This document shows, piece by piece, positions 22,602-31,334 of a stretch of DNA of 64,000 nucleotides. Location of the stretch: NCBI GenBank assembly GCA_963710645.1, contig CAVQBD010000009.1, forward strand, positions 1,674,001 through 1,738,000. The letters are read 5' to 3'. Position 1 is the stretch's first letter, and the number at the start of each line of letters is the position of its first letter. The translations under genes and the position numbers were made by a program. The notes beneath the pieces were generated by a model. It did no database searches and was not told the DNA's origin. It worked only from the letters and a program-made list of their open reading frames with translations. This DNA is from FEB-10 sp963710645. Lineage in GTDB: Bacteria > Acidobacteriota > Thermoanaerobaculia > Thermoanaerobaculales > Sulfomarinibacteraceae.

Positions 22602-24557
22602 ATGCAAGATCTTCTGTTCCGGGTGGTGCCCATGTCTGATGCTCGTTCCCGTCGCCGACGCCCCTGCCCGTGGTGGGTCTCGGTCCTGGCTTCGCTGGCC
22701 CTGGCAGCGGTGCTTGCGTCGTTCACCGGCTGCGGTCGGAGTGCGCCACCACCCGATCTCAGCCTGCTGCTGATCACTCTCGACACCACTCGTGCCGACG
22801 TGCTCGGTTGCTATGGCGGCACCGAAGCGAACACGCCGAACTTGGATCGGCTGGCGGCAGAGGGGGTCCGGTTCGACAGGTGCACGGCGTGCACGCCGCT
22901 GACGGCGCCGTCCCACGCGACCATCATGACCGGCACCTGGCCCATGATCCACAAGGTGCGGGCCAATGGTGTGGGGAAGCTGTCTGATTCGGCGACCACC
23001 CTGGCCGAGGCCCTTCTGGCCCGGGGTTTCGCCACGCGAGCGGTTGTGGCGTCATTTGTCGTCAAGCGGATGTTCGGTCTGGCGCAGGGGTTCGAGGTCT
23101 ATGACGAGCGGATGCCGCTTGCGGAGCCGAGACGACCGGCTCTCGAAAGGCCCGCCGATCTGGTTGCCGACGCCGCCATCTCAAACCTCCGCGATGTGGC
23201 GGGCAGCCCATTCTTCATGTGGGTTCATTTCTACGATGCCCACCATCCCTACGTGTCGACCACCGGGAAGAGCCCGGACTCCCGAGAGGCCTACGTGGAG
23301 GAGATCGAGTCGGTGGACCGGCAGCTGGGTCGAATTCTGGCGGTCGTCGATGCGCTGGGAATCGCGGACACCACCGCCGTGGTGGCGGTGGGCGACCACG
23401 GCGAGGGATTGGGCGACCACGGTGAGTTCGACCATGGTTTCTTCCTGTATGAGACGACCCAGCACGTGCCGCTGATCATCAAGGTGCCGGGCTGGACAGC
23501 GGCGGGCCGAAGCGTATCGGCCAGGGTCCGAACCGTGGACGTGGCGCCCACCCTGCTCGAGCTTGCCGGAGTCGCTCTCCCGGAGATCATGCAGGGGAAG
23601 AGCCTCGTCACCATGCTCGCCGAGCCCGAGGCCGGCGTGGACCGTGCCGCCTACTCCGAGGCGTGGCAGGCGCACGATGCATTCTTGATGGCACCTCTGC
23701 GCGGTCTGCACCAGGGGGACTGGAAGCTGGTGGACGCGCCGGAACCCATGCTCTTCGACCTGTCGGCGGATCCGGATGAAGCAGAGAACGTGGCGGCATC
23801 AGAGCGGGATCGCGTGGCCGTCATGCGGCGGGCCCTGGATGAGCTCCCGCGAACGGGTGCCCACGGTGGGTCGGGCGAAGGCCTCGCCATCACCGACGAG
23901 ACCGCCGCTGCGCTGGACGCCCTCGGTTACACGGCGGCCGAGGCCGACGCGTCAAGGTCCGTAACTGGGGCGAATCCTCTTCGCCACATCGAGACCATCG
24001 AAAAATTCGCGCTGACCACCCGGTTGATGACCACCGATCCCGAGCGCGCGAAACAACTGCTCACCGAGGTGGTGCTCGAATACCCAGACGCGCCCGGACC
24101 GTTTTTCAGACAGATGCGGCTCCTCATGACAAAAAGAGCCGACGACGGGAGGATTGGATTCTGCCGGGAGGTGATCACGGCCCGGCCGGAGTCCAAGCTG
24201 CCGCGTTTGCACCTGGCGCAGCTCCTCGTGCGTGGGGGGCAGATCGACGACGGCATCGGTGAGCTCGAGCTGCTGCTGGTGCAGGCGCCGGATGACGCCG
24301 CTGGATATCTCGAGTTGGGTAGGGTGCTGCTCGGAGTGGGTGACACCGAAGGCGCTCGCGGCCATCTCGAAACGGCGCGCCGGTTGGCCCCCCGAGACGT
24401 GGCCGTGCTGATTGCCCTCGCCCGGGTGGACTCCGCCGAAGGGAATCTGGAGGCGGCGGCTGCGACTCTGGAGGCTGCCCGTGAGATCGAGCCCGATTCC
24501 ATGGCGGTGCGCGCGGAGCGTGCCAGCCTAGATCGTGTGCTGTCAGAGACCTCCTGA
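22602..24557 (+). CDS. Sulfatase-fold (alkaline phosphatase superfamily) lipoprotein with TPRs, paralogue 1
   Basis: About 651 residues: a basic n-region, hydrophobic helix and a lipobox-like FTGC (Cys44), then a sulfatase-superfamily domain (about 53-440) and TPRs (about 470-650). Metal and active-site landmarks are LITLDTTRAD, GDHGEGLGDHGEFDHG and LFDLSADPDEAENVA. The usual C/S-x-P-S-R site reads T101-A-P-S-H, so the formylglycine precursor is replaced by Thr, as in Thr-nucleophile members such as EptA/LtaS. It is therefore unlikely to need FGE and may be a phospho- or sulfo-transferase/hydrolase. An alternative start at 22632 with GGTGG would give a more usual signal peptide. Confidence 0.85.
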   Translation: MQDLLFRVVPMSDARSRRRRPCPWWVSVLASLALAAVLASFTGCGRSAPPPDLSLLLITLDTTRADVLGCYGGTEANTPNLDRLAAEGVRFDRCTACTPLTAPSHATIMTGTWPMIHKVRANGVGKLSDSATTLAEALLARGFATRAVVASFVVKRMFGLAQGFEVYDERMPLAEPRRPALERPADLVADAAISNLRDVAGSPFFMWVHFYDAHHPYVSTTGKSPDSREAYVEEIESVDRQLGRILAVVDALGIADTTAVVAVGDHGEGLGDHGEFDHGFFLYETTQHVPLIIKVPGWTAAGRSVSARVRTVDVAPTLLELAGVALPEIMQGKSLVTMLAEPEAGVDRAAYSEAWQAHDAFLMAPLRGLHQGDWKLVDAPEPMLFDLSADPDEAENVAASERDRVAVMRRALDELPRTGAHGGSGEGLAITDETAAALDALGYTAAEADASRSVTGANPLRHIETIEKFALTTRLMTTDPERAKQLLTEVVLEYPDAPGPFFRQMRLLMTKRADDGRIGFCREVITARPESKLPRLHLAQLLVRGGQIDDGIGELELLLVQAPDDAAGYLELGRVLLGVGDTEGARGHLETARRLAPRDVAVLIALARVDSAEGNLEAAAATLEAAREIEPDSMAVRAERASLDRVLSETS

Positions 24558-24580
24558 AATCCCAACGAATCAGCCACTCA

Positions 24581-24611
24581 TCCGGGACCCGTCCGGGACC
24601 CGTCCGGGACC
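24581..24611. repeat. 11-bp tandem repeat, three copies
   Basis: TCCGGGACCCG occurs at 24581 and 24592 in perfect copies and at 24603 in a truncated copy. It lies between the stop of the sulfatase-fold gene and the convergent terminator. Confidence 0.8.
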
Positions 24612-24665
24612 GCCAACAGCTGGGTGCTGGCCGTCGTAGCCGCCCAGTCGTCCGGATCAAAGGTC

Positions 24666-24696
24666 AAAAAAACGCCCCGGCGCGTGGCCGGGGCGT
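24666..24696 (-). terminator. Rho-independent terminator for the gene at 24721
   Basis: Perfect 9-bp stem ACGCCCCGG (24672-24680) / CCGGGGCGT (24688-24696). On the minus strand it is followed by seven T residues (the A tract at 24666-24672). Confidence 0.9.
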
Positions 24697-24720
24697 CGTG
24701 GTTGTTGATGATGACCGGTG

Positions 24721-25806
24721 TTACTCGATTGTGATGTACTGCAGATCCACCGGCACGGTGTCGCAGGTCACGGTGAGTGTGTACTCGGTCGGGCAGTCGA
24801 AATAGGGTGCGCCGAAGTGCTGGGGACCGACCCAGATCCAGTTGTCGCCGGCCACGCCGTTGATCACCATCTCGCCGGTTCCGGCGCAGCTGGTTTGATC
24901 GAGTTGCTGATTCACTGCTACGGTATTGCAGTCGCCGGAAGTGAGGTCGAAGAGGAAGAGATCCGCCTCGGAGGTGAGGGTCACACGGACGGTGTCGGCC
25001 ACCGGCAGGTTCAGGTTGAACCAGTCGGTGTCGCGAGAGTCTACGGGCTCGGTGGTGGTGAAGGTCGAAGTGGTGCCGCAGATCACTGTGTTACATGCGA
25101 TTTCGACGAAATAGCCCCCGGCAGGGTCGGTGTTGCAGCCACCGGTGGGATCCGGGCCGACGTCGGTATTGCCGCACACGATATCCAAGGGATGCTCGTC
25201 GAGGTCCTGGTCACCCGGGCACGGGCACTCCTGGACGGCGAATTCTTCGACCATGAGGGTGTAGTTGCCCTCATTGCTGCCATAACCGTCCACCACGAAG
25301 TAGTAGGTGTTGCCGGCGGTGAGATCAGCCGTCAGCTCAGAAACGTAGAAGCCGTACTGCGGCGCCGAACAGGCGTCATCGACGCAGTTGGTCACCGTTC
25401 CCGGGCAGGTGTTCTCGTACACGTAGAGCTTCGTGTCGTAGTCGGTGTTGGTGCCCGGGGTGCACAGCGACGCGAACACCGTCATGTTCGTTGCGGGGGT
25501 GTAGGAGTACACCACGTCCGGGGCGACGCTGCCGGTGTAGGGGCAGGCCTCATCGTAGTCGTTGGCGTAGCCTGAAGTGGTTCCGCTGACCGTGGCCGGC
25601 AGGGTGCCGAGACTCACCGCCGCGGCACAGGTGTCACCGCCCTGGAATTCGCTGAAGATAGGCGGATTGCCCAGGCTGCCCGGCCCCGCGATCTTGACGG
25701 CCGCCACGTTGCTCGTGCTGATCGCGCCACCCACGGCGGCGGTCACCACGACGGCGACGGCGATCGTAGTCGCTGCCATGATCCCCAATTTCACATACTT
25801 GCTCAT
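24721..25806 (-). CDS. Secreted PPC-like domain protein with VPVDL...E tail
   Basis: A 361-residue exported protein with an N-terminal hydrophobic helix (about 8-32). It carries two pre-peptidase-C-terminal-like beta-sandwich regions. The first contains DVVYSYTPATNMTVFASLC, DTKLYVYENTC and GNTYYFVVDGYGSNEGNYTL. The second contains TDWFNLNLPVADTVRVTLTS. Many cysteines suggest disulfides. It ends VPVDLQYITIE. A perfect GGAGGAG precedes the ATG at 25806 and a strong terminator follows the gene. Probably a highly expressed surface or extracellular protein without its own enzyme domain. Confidence 0.85.
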   Translation of the reverse strand: MSKYVKLGIMAATTIAVAVVVTAAVGGAISTSNVAAVKIAGPGSLGNPPIFSEFQGGDTCAAAVSLGTLPATVSGTTSGYANDYDEACPYTGSVAPDVVYSYTPATNMTVFASLCTPGTNTDYDTKLYVYENTCPGTVTNCVDDACSAPQYGFYVSELTADLTAGNTYYFVVDGYGSNEGNYTLMVEEFAVQECPCPGDQDLDEHPLDIVCGNTDVGPDPTGGCNTDPAGGYFVEIACNTVICGTTSTFTTTEPVDSRDTDWFNLNLPVADTVRVTLTSEADLFLFDLTSGDCNTVAVNQQLDQTSCAGTGEMVINGVAGDNWIWVGPQHFGAPYFDCPTEYTLTVTCDTVPVDLQYITIE

Positions 25807-25974
25807 CGACTCCTCCTTCATATAGTAGATTCGGCCGTCTGACCGAACTGAATTTCGCGTGAACATCCCTCCACGCACGCCCGACACGGCGGGATAAGTT
25901 TCTTGAGACCGATGCTCAAATAAGTCCCGCAGAATGAGACACCTAGTGAAGGCTATCACAACTTTGATGCAATG

Positions 25975-25990
25975 TGTGATGCGGGTCACG
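25975..25990. promoter_or_regulatory. CRP-like site TGTGA-N6-TCACG
   Basis: TGTGATGCGGGTCACG matches TGTGA-N6-TCACA at 9 of 10 conserved bases. It lies in the divergent region between the secreted PPC gene and the oligopeptidase, about 56 bp upstream of a possible -10 TACACT (26039-26044). A binding protein is not evident in this window. Confidence 0.4.
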
Positions 25991-26100
25991 ATGACACGTT
26001 GACGTCGATACGACCCCGTCCGCAGCGGGTCGCGTTGCTACACTCCGTTCTGGATCCGGCGCTGCGGAGTGTGTGGTGTGCCGCCCAGGGGGGTTCGCGA

Positions 26101-28206
26101 ATGAAATGGTCGTGGTTGCTGTTGGTGGGAGCGATGTGCATCGTGGCAAGTGGCTGTGGTGAAGAGACGGTGGCTCCTCCGGTCGCTAAGGTCGTGCCGT
26201 ACTCACTCGAGGCGCATGGTGACCTTCGGATTGACGATTATTACTGGCTCCAGGAGAGGAGTGATCCGGAGGTCATCGCCTATCTCGAGGCCGAAAACAA
26301 CTACACCGAAGAGGTGATGGCCTCGAGCGCCGAGCTGCGCGAGACCCTGTTCGAGGAAATCAAGGGGCGGATCAAGCAGGACGATGACACGGTGCCCTAT
26401 CCCTATCGTGGCAGCCACTACTACACGAGATTCGTAGAAGGGCAGGACTATCCCATTCACTGCAGGAGGGTGGGCAATCTCGAGGCCGCCGAAGAGGTGA
26501 TGCTCGACGTCAACCAGGTCGCCGCCGGCCACGAGTTCTGCGCGGTGAGCGGGCAGCGGATCAGCCCCGGTGGCGGCGTGCTCGCCTACCCGGTGGATCT
26601 GGTGGGTCGTCGCAAGTACACCATCCGGTTCAGGGAGCTCGGCAGCGGACGCGATCTGCCGGACGCCCTCGAAGAGGTGACGGACAATCTGGTGTGGGCC
26701 AACGATGACCGGACTGTCTTTTACGTCAAACAGGACCCCGTCACCCTTCGGGCGTTCCAGGTGTATCGCCACCTTCTCGGATCCGATCCCGCCCGCGACG
26801 AGCTGGTCTACCAGGAGGAGGACGACACCTTCAGCGTCTCACTCCGGAAGACGAGATCGGAACGGTTCATTCTGGTGGAGTCGGAGCAGACCCTCAGCAC
26901 CGAGGTGCGGGCCCTGGACGCGGACCTGCCGGATTCAGAACTCCTTCTGATCCAACCGCGAGAGCGCGATCTGGAGTACCACGTCGCCCATCAGGGTGAT
27001 AAATGGCTGATCCGAACCAATCTGGATGCCGTTAACTTTCGTCTGGTGGAGGCTCCCGTCGACGACCCGGGTCGGGAGAACTGGCGCGAGCTGGTTGGAA
27101 ACCGGGACGATGTCTTTCTGTCCAGGGTGGATGCCTTTGCCGACCACCTCGTGGTGACCGAGAGGCGCGACGGTCTGCGGCGGCTCAGGATCCTCCCGGT
27201 CGACGGCAGCGAGCCCTACGAGATCACCTTCGACCACCCCGCTCCGGTGGTGTGGGTTCACACGAATAGGGTGTATGACACCCCGGTGCTGCGGTTTGGA
27301 CTCGAGTCTCTCAATGTTCCCGAGTCGGTCTACGCCTTCGACACCAAGACTCGCGAGCAGACCCTGCTCAAACAAAAAAAGGTGCTCGGGGGTTTTGATG
27401 AGAACGGCTACATCGTGGAGCGCCTGGCCGCACCCGCCCGTGACGGGGTCGAGGTTCCCATCTCCCTCGTCTACCGGCGGGGCCTGGTCACCGACGGCTC
27501 CAACCCGCTCCTGCTCTATGCCTACGGCTCCTACGGTTTGAGCACGGATCCCTGGTTCAAGCCGGAGGTCATCAGTCTGCTCGACCGTGGCTTTGTTTAT
27601 GCCATCGCCCACGTCCGTGGTGGTCAGGAGCTTGGCCGGTGGTGGTACGAGAACGGCAAGCTGCTCCACAAGAAGAACACCTTTACGGACTTCATCGACT
27701 GTGCTCGTTATCTGGCCGAGGAGGGGTACACCGCCCCTGGTAAGGTCTTTGCACAAGGAGGTTCGGCGGGTGGTCTGCTGATGGGTGCCGTGGCCAACAT
27801 GGCGCCGGAGATCTTTGCGGGGATCATCGCGCGGGTCCCGTGGATGGATGTGGTGACCTGCATGCTCGATCACTCGATCCCCCTGACCACCTCCGAGTTC
27901 GACGAGTGGGGCAACCCCGAGCAGCGGGAGTATTACGACTACATGCTGTCCTACTCGCCCTACGACAATGTCAGGGCCATGGCCTACCCCAATATCCTAG
28001 TGACCGCAGGTCTGCACGACTCGCAGGTCCAGTACTGGGAAGCCGCCAAGTGGGTGGCGAAGCTCAGGGCCACCAAGACCGACGACAATCTTCTGCTGCT
28101 CAAGACCGACATGAACTCAGGGCATGGCGGGCCGTCGGGCCGCTCCGAAGGCTATGAGGAGACCGCTCTGGTCTACGCCTTCATCCTGCAGGCCCTGGAG
28201 GGCTGA
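26101..28206 (+). CDS. Oligopeptidase B-like prolyl oligopeptidase (S9A), lipoprotein
   Basis: A 701-residue serine peptidase. Lipoprotein signal with lipobox VASGC (Cys19). The N-terminal seven-bladed propeller region covers about 30-415 and the C-terminal alpha/beta-hydrolase about 420-701. Catalytic Ser lies in GGSAGGLLMG, Asp in TAGLHDSQVQYWE, His in NSGHGGPSGR. The HVRGGQELGRWWYENGK segment and length match oligopeptidase B, which cleaves after basic residues in short peptides. Most homologues are cytoplasmic or periplasmic; lipid anchoring is a feature of this copy. Confidence 0.93.
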   Translation: MKWSWLLLVGAMCIVASGCGEETVAPPVAKVVPYSLEAHGDLRIDDYYWLQERSDPEVIAYLEAENNYTEEVMASSAELRETLFEEIKGRIKQDDDTVPYPYRGSHYYTRFVEGQDYPIHCRRVGNLEAAEEVMLDVNQVAAGHEFCAVSGQRISPGGGVLAYPVDLVGRRKYTIRFRELGSGRDLPDALEEVTDNLVWANDDRTVFYVKQDPVTLRAFQVYRHLLGSDPARDELVYQEEDDTFSVSLRKTRSERFILVESEQTLSTEVRALDADLPDSELLLIQPRERDLEYHVAHQGDKWLIRTNLDAVNFRLVEAPVDDPGRENWRELVGNRDDVFLSRVDAFADHLVVTERRDGLRRLRILPVDGSEPYEITFDHPAPVVWVHTNRVYDTPVLRFGLESLNVPESVYAFDTKTREQTLLKQKKVLGGFDENGYIVERLAAPARDGVEVPISLVYRRGLVTDGSNPLLLYAYGSYGLSTDPWFKPEVISLLDRGFVYAIAHVRGGQELGRWWYENGKLLHKKNTFTDFIDCARYLAEEGYTAPGKVFAQGGSAGGLLMGAVANMAPEIFAGIIARVPWMDVVTCMLDHSIPLTTSEFDEWGNPEQREYYDYMLSYSPYDNVRAMAYPNILVTAGLHDSQVQYWEAAKWVAKLRATKTDDNLLLLKTDMNSGHGGPSGRSEGYEETALVYAFILQALEG

Positions 28207-28263
28207 TTCGGTCCCCTGTGGGCTTCCAGTCCCATATCCGACGATCCCCCGCCGGCGTCCGGC

Positions 28264-28269
28264 TATACT
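28264..28269 (+). promoter_or_regulatory. -10 element TATACT directly preceding a GTG start
   Basis: TATACT is followed by only 6 nt before the GTG at 28276. Transcription would start at or next to the start codon, so the mRNA is probably leaderless. No RBS is present. Confidence 0.5.
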
Positions 28270-28275
28270 CTCGGC

Positions 28276-30486
28276 GTGAAATCGATCAGGCTTATTGCAG
28301 CTTGGATCCTTGTTGCTGCCGGTTGTGCTGGTCCAGCCTCACCGCCCCCCAGCGTGTTGTTGGTCACGCTCGACACCACTCGCGCCGACCGACTCGGTTG
28401 CTACGGAAACCGAGGTGCCCTTACGCCCGTCTTGGACAGGCTCGCCGCGAATGGTGTGCTGTTCAGCCGCGCGCTATGTCAAGCGCCCCTGACCCTGCCC
28501 TCGCACGCGTCGCTGCTGACGTCGACTCACCCTCCGTCCAACGGTCTGCGGATCAACGGTGGTGGTGTGCTATCCGAGGAATTGCCGACCCTTGCTGCTG
28601 TGCTTGAAACACGAGGCTTCCGCACCGGGGCTTTTGTCGGTGCTCTGGTCCTGGATTCGAACTTCGGCCTCGCCCGCGGCTTCGAGCGCTACGACGACAA
28701 CATCCACCAGGATCCGCAGGGGCTGGCCGAGCGGCCCGCAAACCAGGTCGTGGATGCCGCCCTGCGTTGGCTGGATGGGCTGGACAGTCGCGAGCCGTTT
28801 CTGGCTTGGGTCCATTTTTTTGACCCCCACCACCCATACGAGCCACCACCGGGATTCCGGGATCTCCCTGATCCTTACGACGGCGAAATCGCGTTCACCG
28901 ACGCGCAATTGAATCGTCTGGTGACCTGGCTCGACGCAAACGGCCGACGCGAGAACACCCTGATCGTGATTGCCGGAGATCATGGCGAGGCCTTCGAGGA
29001 GCACGGCGAGGCTCAGCACGGGCTGTTCCTCTACAACCCGACCGTGCATGTTCCGTTGATTTTGTCGTGCCCTGAGTTGCTCCCCCAGGCGCAGGTGGTG
29101 TCATCTCATGTGGGCCTTGTGGACGTCATGCCGACGGTGCTCGACCTGATTGGCGTCGCGGCTCCGCCCGGTCTTGAGGGTTTTTCATTGGCGCCAGCGT
29201 GCCGCGGCGAGCCGTTCGCGGGCGAACCGGTTTACGCCGAATCCCGTTACCCGAGGGCGGCCTTCGGCTGGGCCCAGTTGCGCTCCTTGACCGCAGGTCG
29301 GCTGCGCTACATCGATGCCCCGTCCGAGGAGCTGTACGACCTCGAGTCCGACCCTGGCGAGCTCCGCAACCTGGCTCCCGCACAGCCCGAATCAACCGCC
29401 GAAATGCGTGGGCTACTCGAGAAAGTCGCTGCGCGCATGCGCCCCATGGACGCCAGCACAGCAGGGCTCGATCCTGGAGTGCTGCAGCGTCTTGCCAGCC
29501 TCGGGTACGTGACGCCGGCCGGTGACGACGGCTACTCGGACGAGGGTCGTCAAGACCCCAAGGACATGGTGGAGGTGTATCGCGCTTTCATGCGTGCACG
29601 AGCGTTTGCCGAAAGAGGGGAACACGCCGACGTGGTGCGTCTCCTGGAGCCACCCTTACGAGAGAACCCCGATTCGGGTGCGATGCAGTCACTGTTGGGA
29701 AAGGCCTACGCAGCTTTAGGGCGGCACGACGAGGCACGCCTGGCATTTCGCGCAAGCCTCGACAGTCGGCCCGACGACCCGGACAGCTGGTGTGGACTTG
29801 GTGACGCGTTGTTTGCCCTCGGCCACCGGAAGCAGGGGTTTGATTGTTATCGGCAAGCCCTCGATGTCGCCCCCGAACATGCGCCGGCCCACAGCCGTCT
29901 GGGGAGGTGGTACGCGGAATCTGGCGATTTTGAAACCGCCTATGTTCACTTTCGCTATGACGCCGACCTGCGTCCGGGGTCACCCAATGCACTGACAAAC
30001 CTCGCCAACGTGGAGCTTGCCCGTGGCCGCCACGGCGAGGCCGTTGTCTTGGCGCAGCAGGCGCTCGAGCTCGATCAGGGGTATGTGCCCGCCCACTCCG
30101 TTCTCTGGCGTGCACTGGAGGGAGCCGGCGATCGCGCCGCCGCCATTGCCGCCCTGCGCAGGGCGCACGAGGTTCTTCCGAACAACGTGGTTCTCTCGCG
30201 TTCGCTCGCGTGGCTGCTGGCGACCACTCCCGATTTGACTCCCATGGACCGCGCCGTCGCTCGAGAGCTCGCACTCGCTTGCGACTCTGCGCTGCCCGAC
30301 GATCCCGCGACTCTCGACGTGCTCGCCGCCGCTGAGGCGGCGGTCGGCGATGTGAAGCTCGCTCAGGACATCGCCATGCGTGCCCACGCACTGGCGGTGG
30401 CGAGCGGAAATGGACAATTGGCCGCCGGGATCCAACAACGGCTTGATCTGTACCGAGCAGGCAGCGCCGTGTTCACGGCTCGATGA
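28276..30486 (+). CDS. Sulfatase-fold lipoprotein with TPRs, paralogue 2
   Basis: A 736-residue protein starting with GTG. Lipobox VAAGC (Cys17). Sulfatase-superfamily domain about 26-400 with LVTLDTTRADRLGCYG, AGDHGEAFEEHGEAQHG and LYDLESDPGELRNLA. The active-site position reads PLTLPSH with Thr73 in place of Cys/Ser, as in the paralogues at 22602 and 32780. The C-terminal about 300 residues are TPRs (for example AALGRHDEARLAFRASLDSR). Likely anchored outside the cytoplasm and acting on a phospho- or sulfo-ester. The leaderless start is inferred from the -10 element. Confidence 0.87.
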   Translation: MKSIRLIAAWILVAAGCAGPASPPPSVLLVTLDTTRADRLGCYGNRGALTPVLDRLAANGVLFSRALCQAPLTLPSHASLLTSTHPPSNGLRINGGGVLSEELPTLAAVLETRGFRTGAFVGALVLDSNFGLARGFERYDDNIHQDPQGLAERPANQVVDAALRWLDGLDSREPFLAWVHFFDPHHPYEPPPGFRDLPDPYDGEIAFTDAQLNRLVTWLDANGRRENTLIVIAGDHGEAFEEHGEAQHGLFLYNPTVHVPLILSCPELLPQAQVVSSHVGLVDVMPTVLDLIGVAAPPGLEGFSLAPACRGEPFAGEPVYAESRYPRAAFGWAQLRSLTAGRLRYIDAPSEELYDLESDPGELRNLAPAQPESTAEMRGLLEKVAARMRPMDASTAGLDPGVLQRLASLGYVTPAGDDGYSDEGRQDPKDMVEVYRAFMRARAFAERGEHADVVRLLEPPLRENPDSGAMQSLLGKAYAALGRHDEARLAFRASLDSRPDDPDSWCGLGDALFALGHRKQGFDCYRQALDVAPEHAPAHSRLGRWYAESGDFETAYVHFRYDADLRPGSPNALTNLANVELARGRHGEAVVLAQQALELDQGYVPAHSVLWRALEGAGDRAAAIAALRRAHEVLPNNVVLSRSLAWLLATTPDLTPMDRAVARELALACDSALPDDPATLDVLAAAEAAVGDVKLAQDIAMRAHALAVASGNGQLAAGIQQRLDLYRAGSAVFTAR

Positions 30487-30630
30487 GGGGTGTGCTGTGC
30501 AGACCGATTCGTTTTATTTTGCCGATTGTGGCCCTCGCCCATCCAGCCCAGGTCGTTGGTCTTCAGGATCAGGTCCAGCGACGTCTCTGAAGGGGATGGA
30601 GACTTGACCATCGATGCCCGAATCGAAGAA

Positions 30631-30655
30631 CGGGGCCGGAAAGGCCCCGACTCGG
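30631..30655. terminator. GC hairpin between convergent genes
   Basis: Stem CGGGGCC (30631-30637) / GGCCCCG (30643-30649) with a 5-nt loop. On the minus strand it is followed by TTCTTCG. It may terminate the minus-strand fragment at 30706; T-tract is weak. Confidence 0.4.
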
Positions 30656-30705
30656 AGAATAATTTGATCTGTCCCTGGCGGGCGAACCCTGGTCTTGTCT
30701 GAAGC

Positions 30706-31290
30706 CTACTCCAGGTGGAAAGACTGCAGCTCAACGGGCACCGTGGCGCCGGAAACATAGACGCCGGCCATGACATCGAGGTTGTAGCCGGCAAGCCATG
30801 TGGAGTCCGGATAAACCCTGGTGGCGGTGAAGACCGGATTCGCAATGAATGAACAGTAGTTCTGACCAGCGCCTGCACCACCGGACTTGAGCCCGATCTG
30901 GTTGCCCCACGCCTGGAGGATCAGAAGTCCGGCCGCGATGCGCTCGCCGGCCACCATGGAATAGCCGCCCGATCCAGTCCAGCCCCACATACTCCGTCCG
31001 CCGATGAGGCCAGTGGCGTAGGGGCTTGTTCGGGTGCCCACAGTGCTGAAGGGAGTCGACAGGGTCCCTGTCCCGAGCCAGCTACCGGCGTTCTTGCCGA
31101 GGGCGAGCCAGTTGAAGGTGGTCGGTTGGCCGGTCCCCTGGGCCTGGTTGGCCCACATGCCCGTGATTCGGAAGACGGGATACCATTGACTCGGAATATC
31201 CGATGAGTCGAAGCAATTGCCCATGAACCCACCGTTGAGAGCCGTACCGGTGCCGTACCAGAGGTAGTCGTCTGCCGGAAAAACACCGGG
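30706..31290 (-). pseudogene. C-terminal part of a secreted protein, 5' end lost
   Basis: About 190 residues of plausible coding sequence beginning near PADDYLWYGTGTALNGGF and ending VPVELQSFHLE. It is rich in Gly, Ser, Thr and aromatic residues, as in extracellular beta proteins. No signal peptide or credible start is present. The open frame continues upstream only into sequence that belongs to the opposite-strand parvulin gene. It carries the same tail motif as the genes at 20771 and 24721, so the intact ancestor was almost certainly exported. Function unknown. Confidence 0.6.
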
Positions 31291-31334
31291 CCATCGCACC
31301 AGAGGAAAGCCACGAAGAGTGGGCCGAGAATCAC

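Noticed and set aside
30655..30676. Reverse complement reads GGGACAGATCAAATTATT, like sequences I associate with REP-associated transposase loci.
   Set aside because: No transposase, inverted repeats or second copy is visible in the window, so a mobile element cannot be supported.
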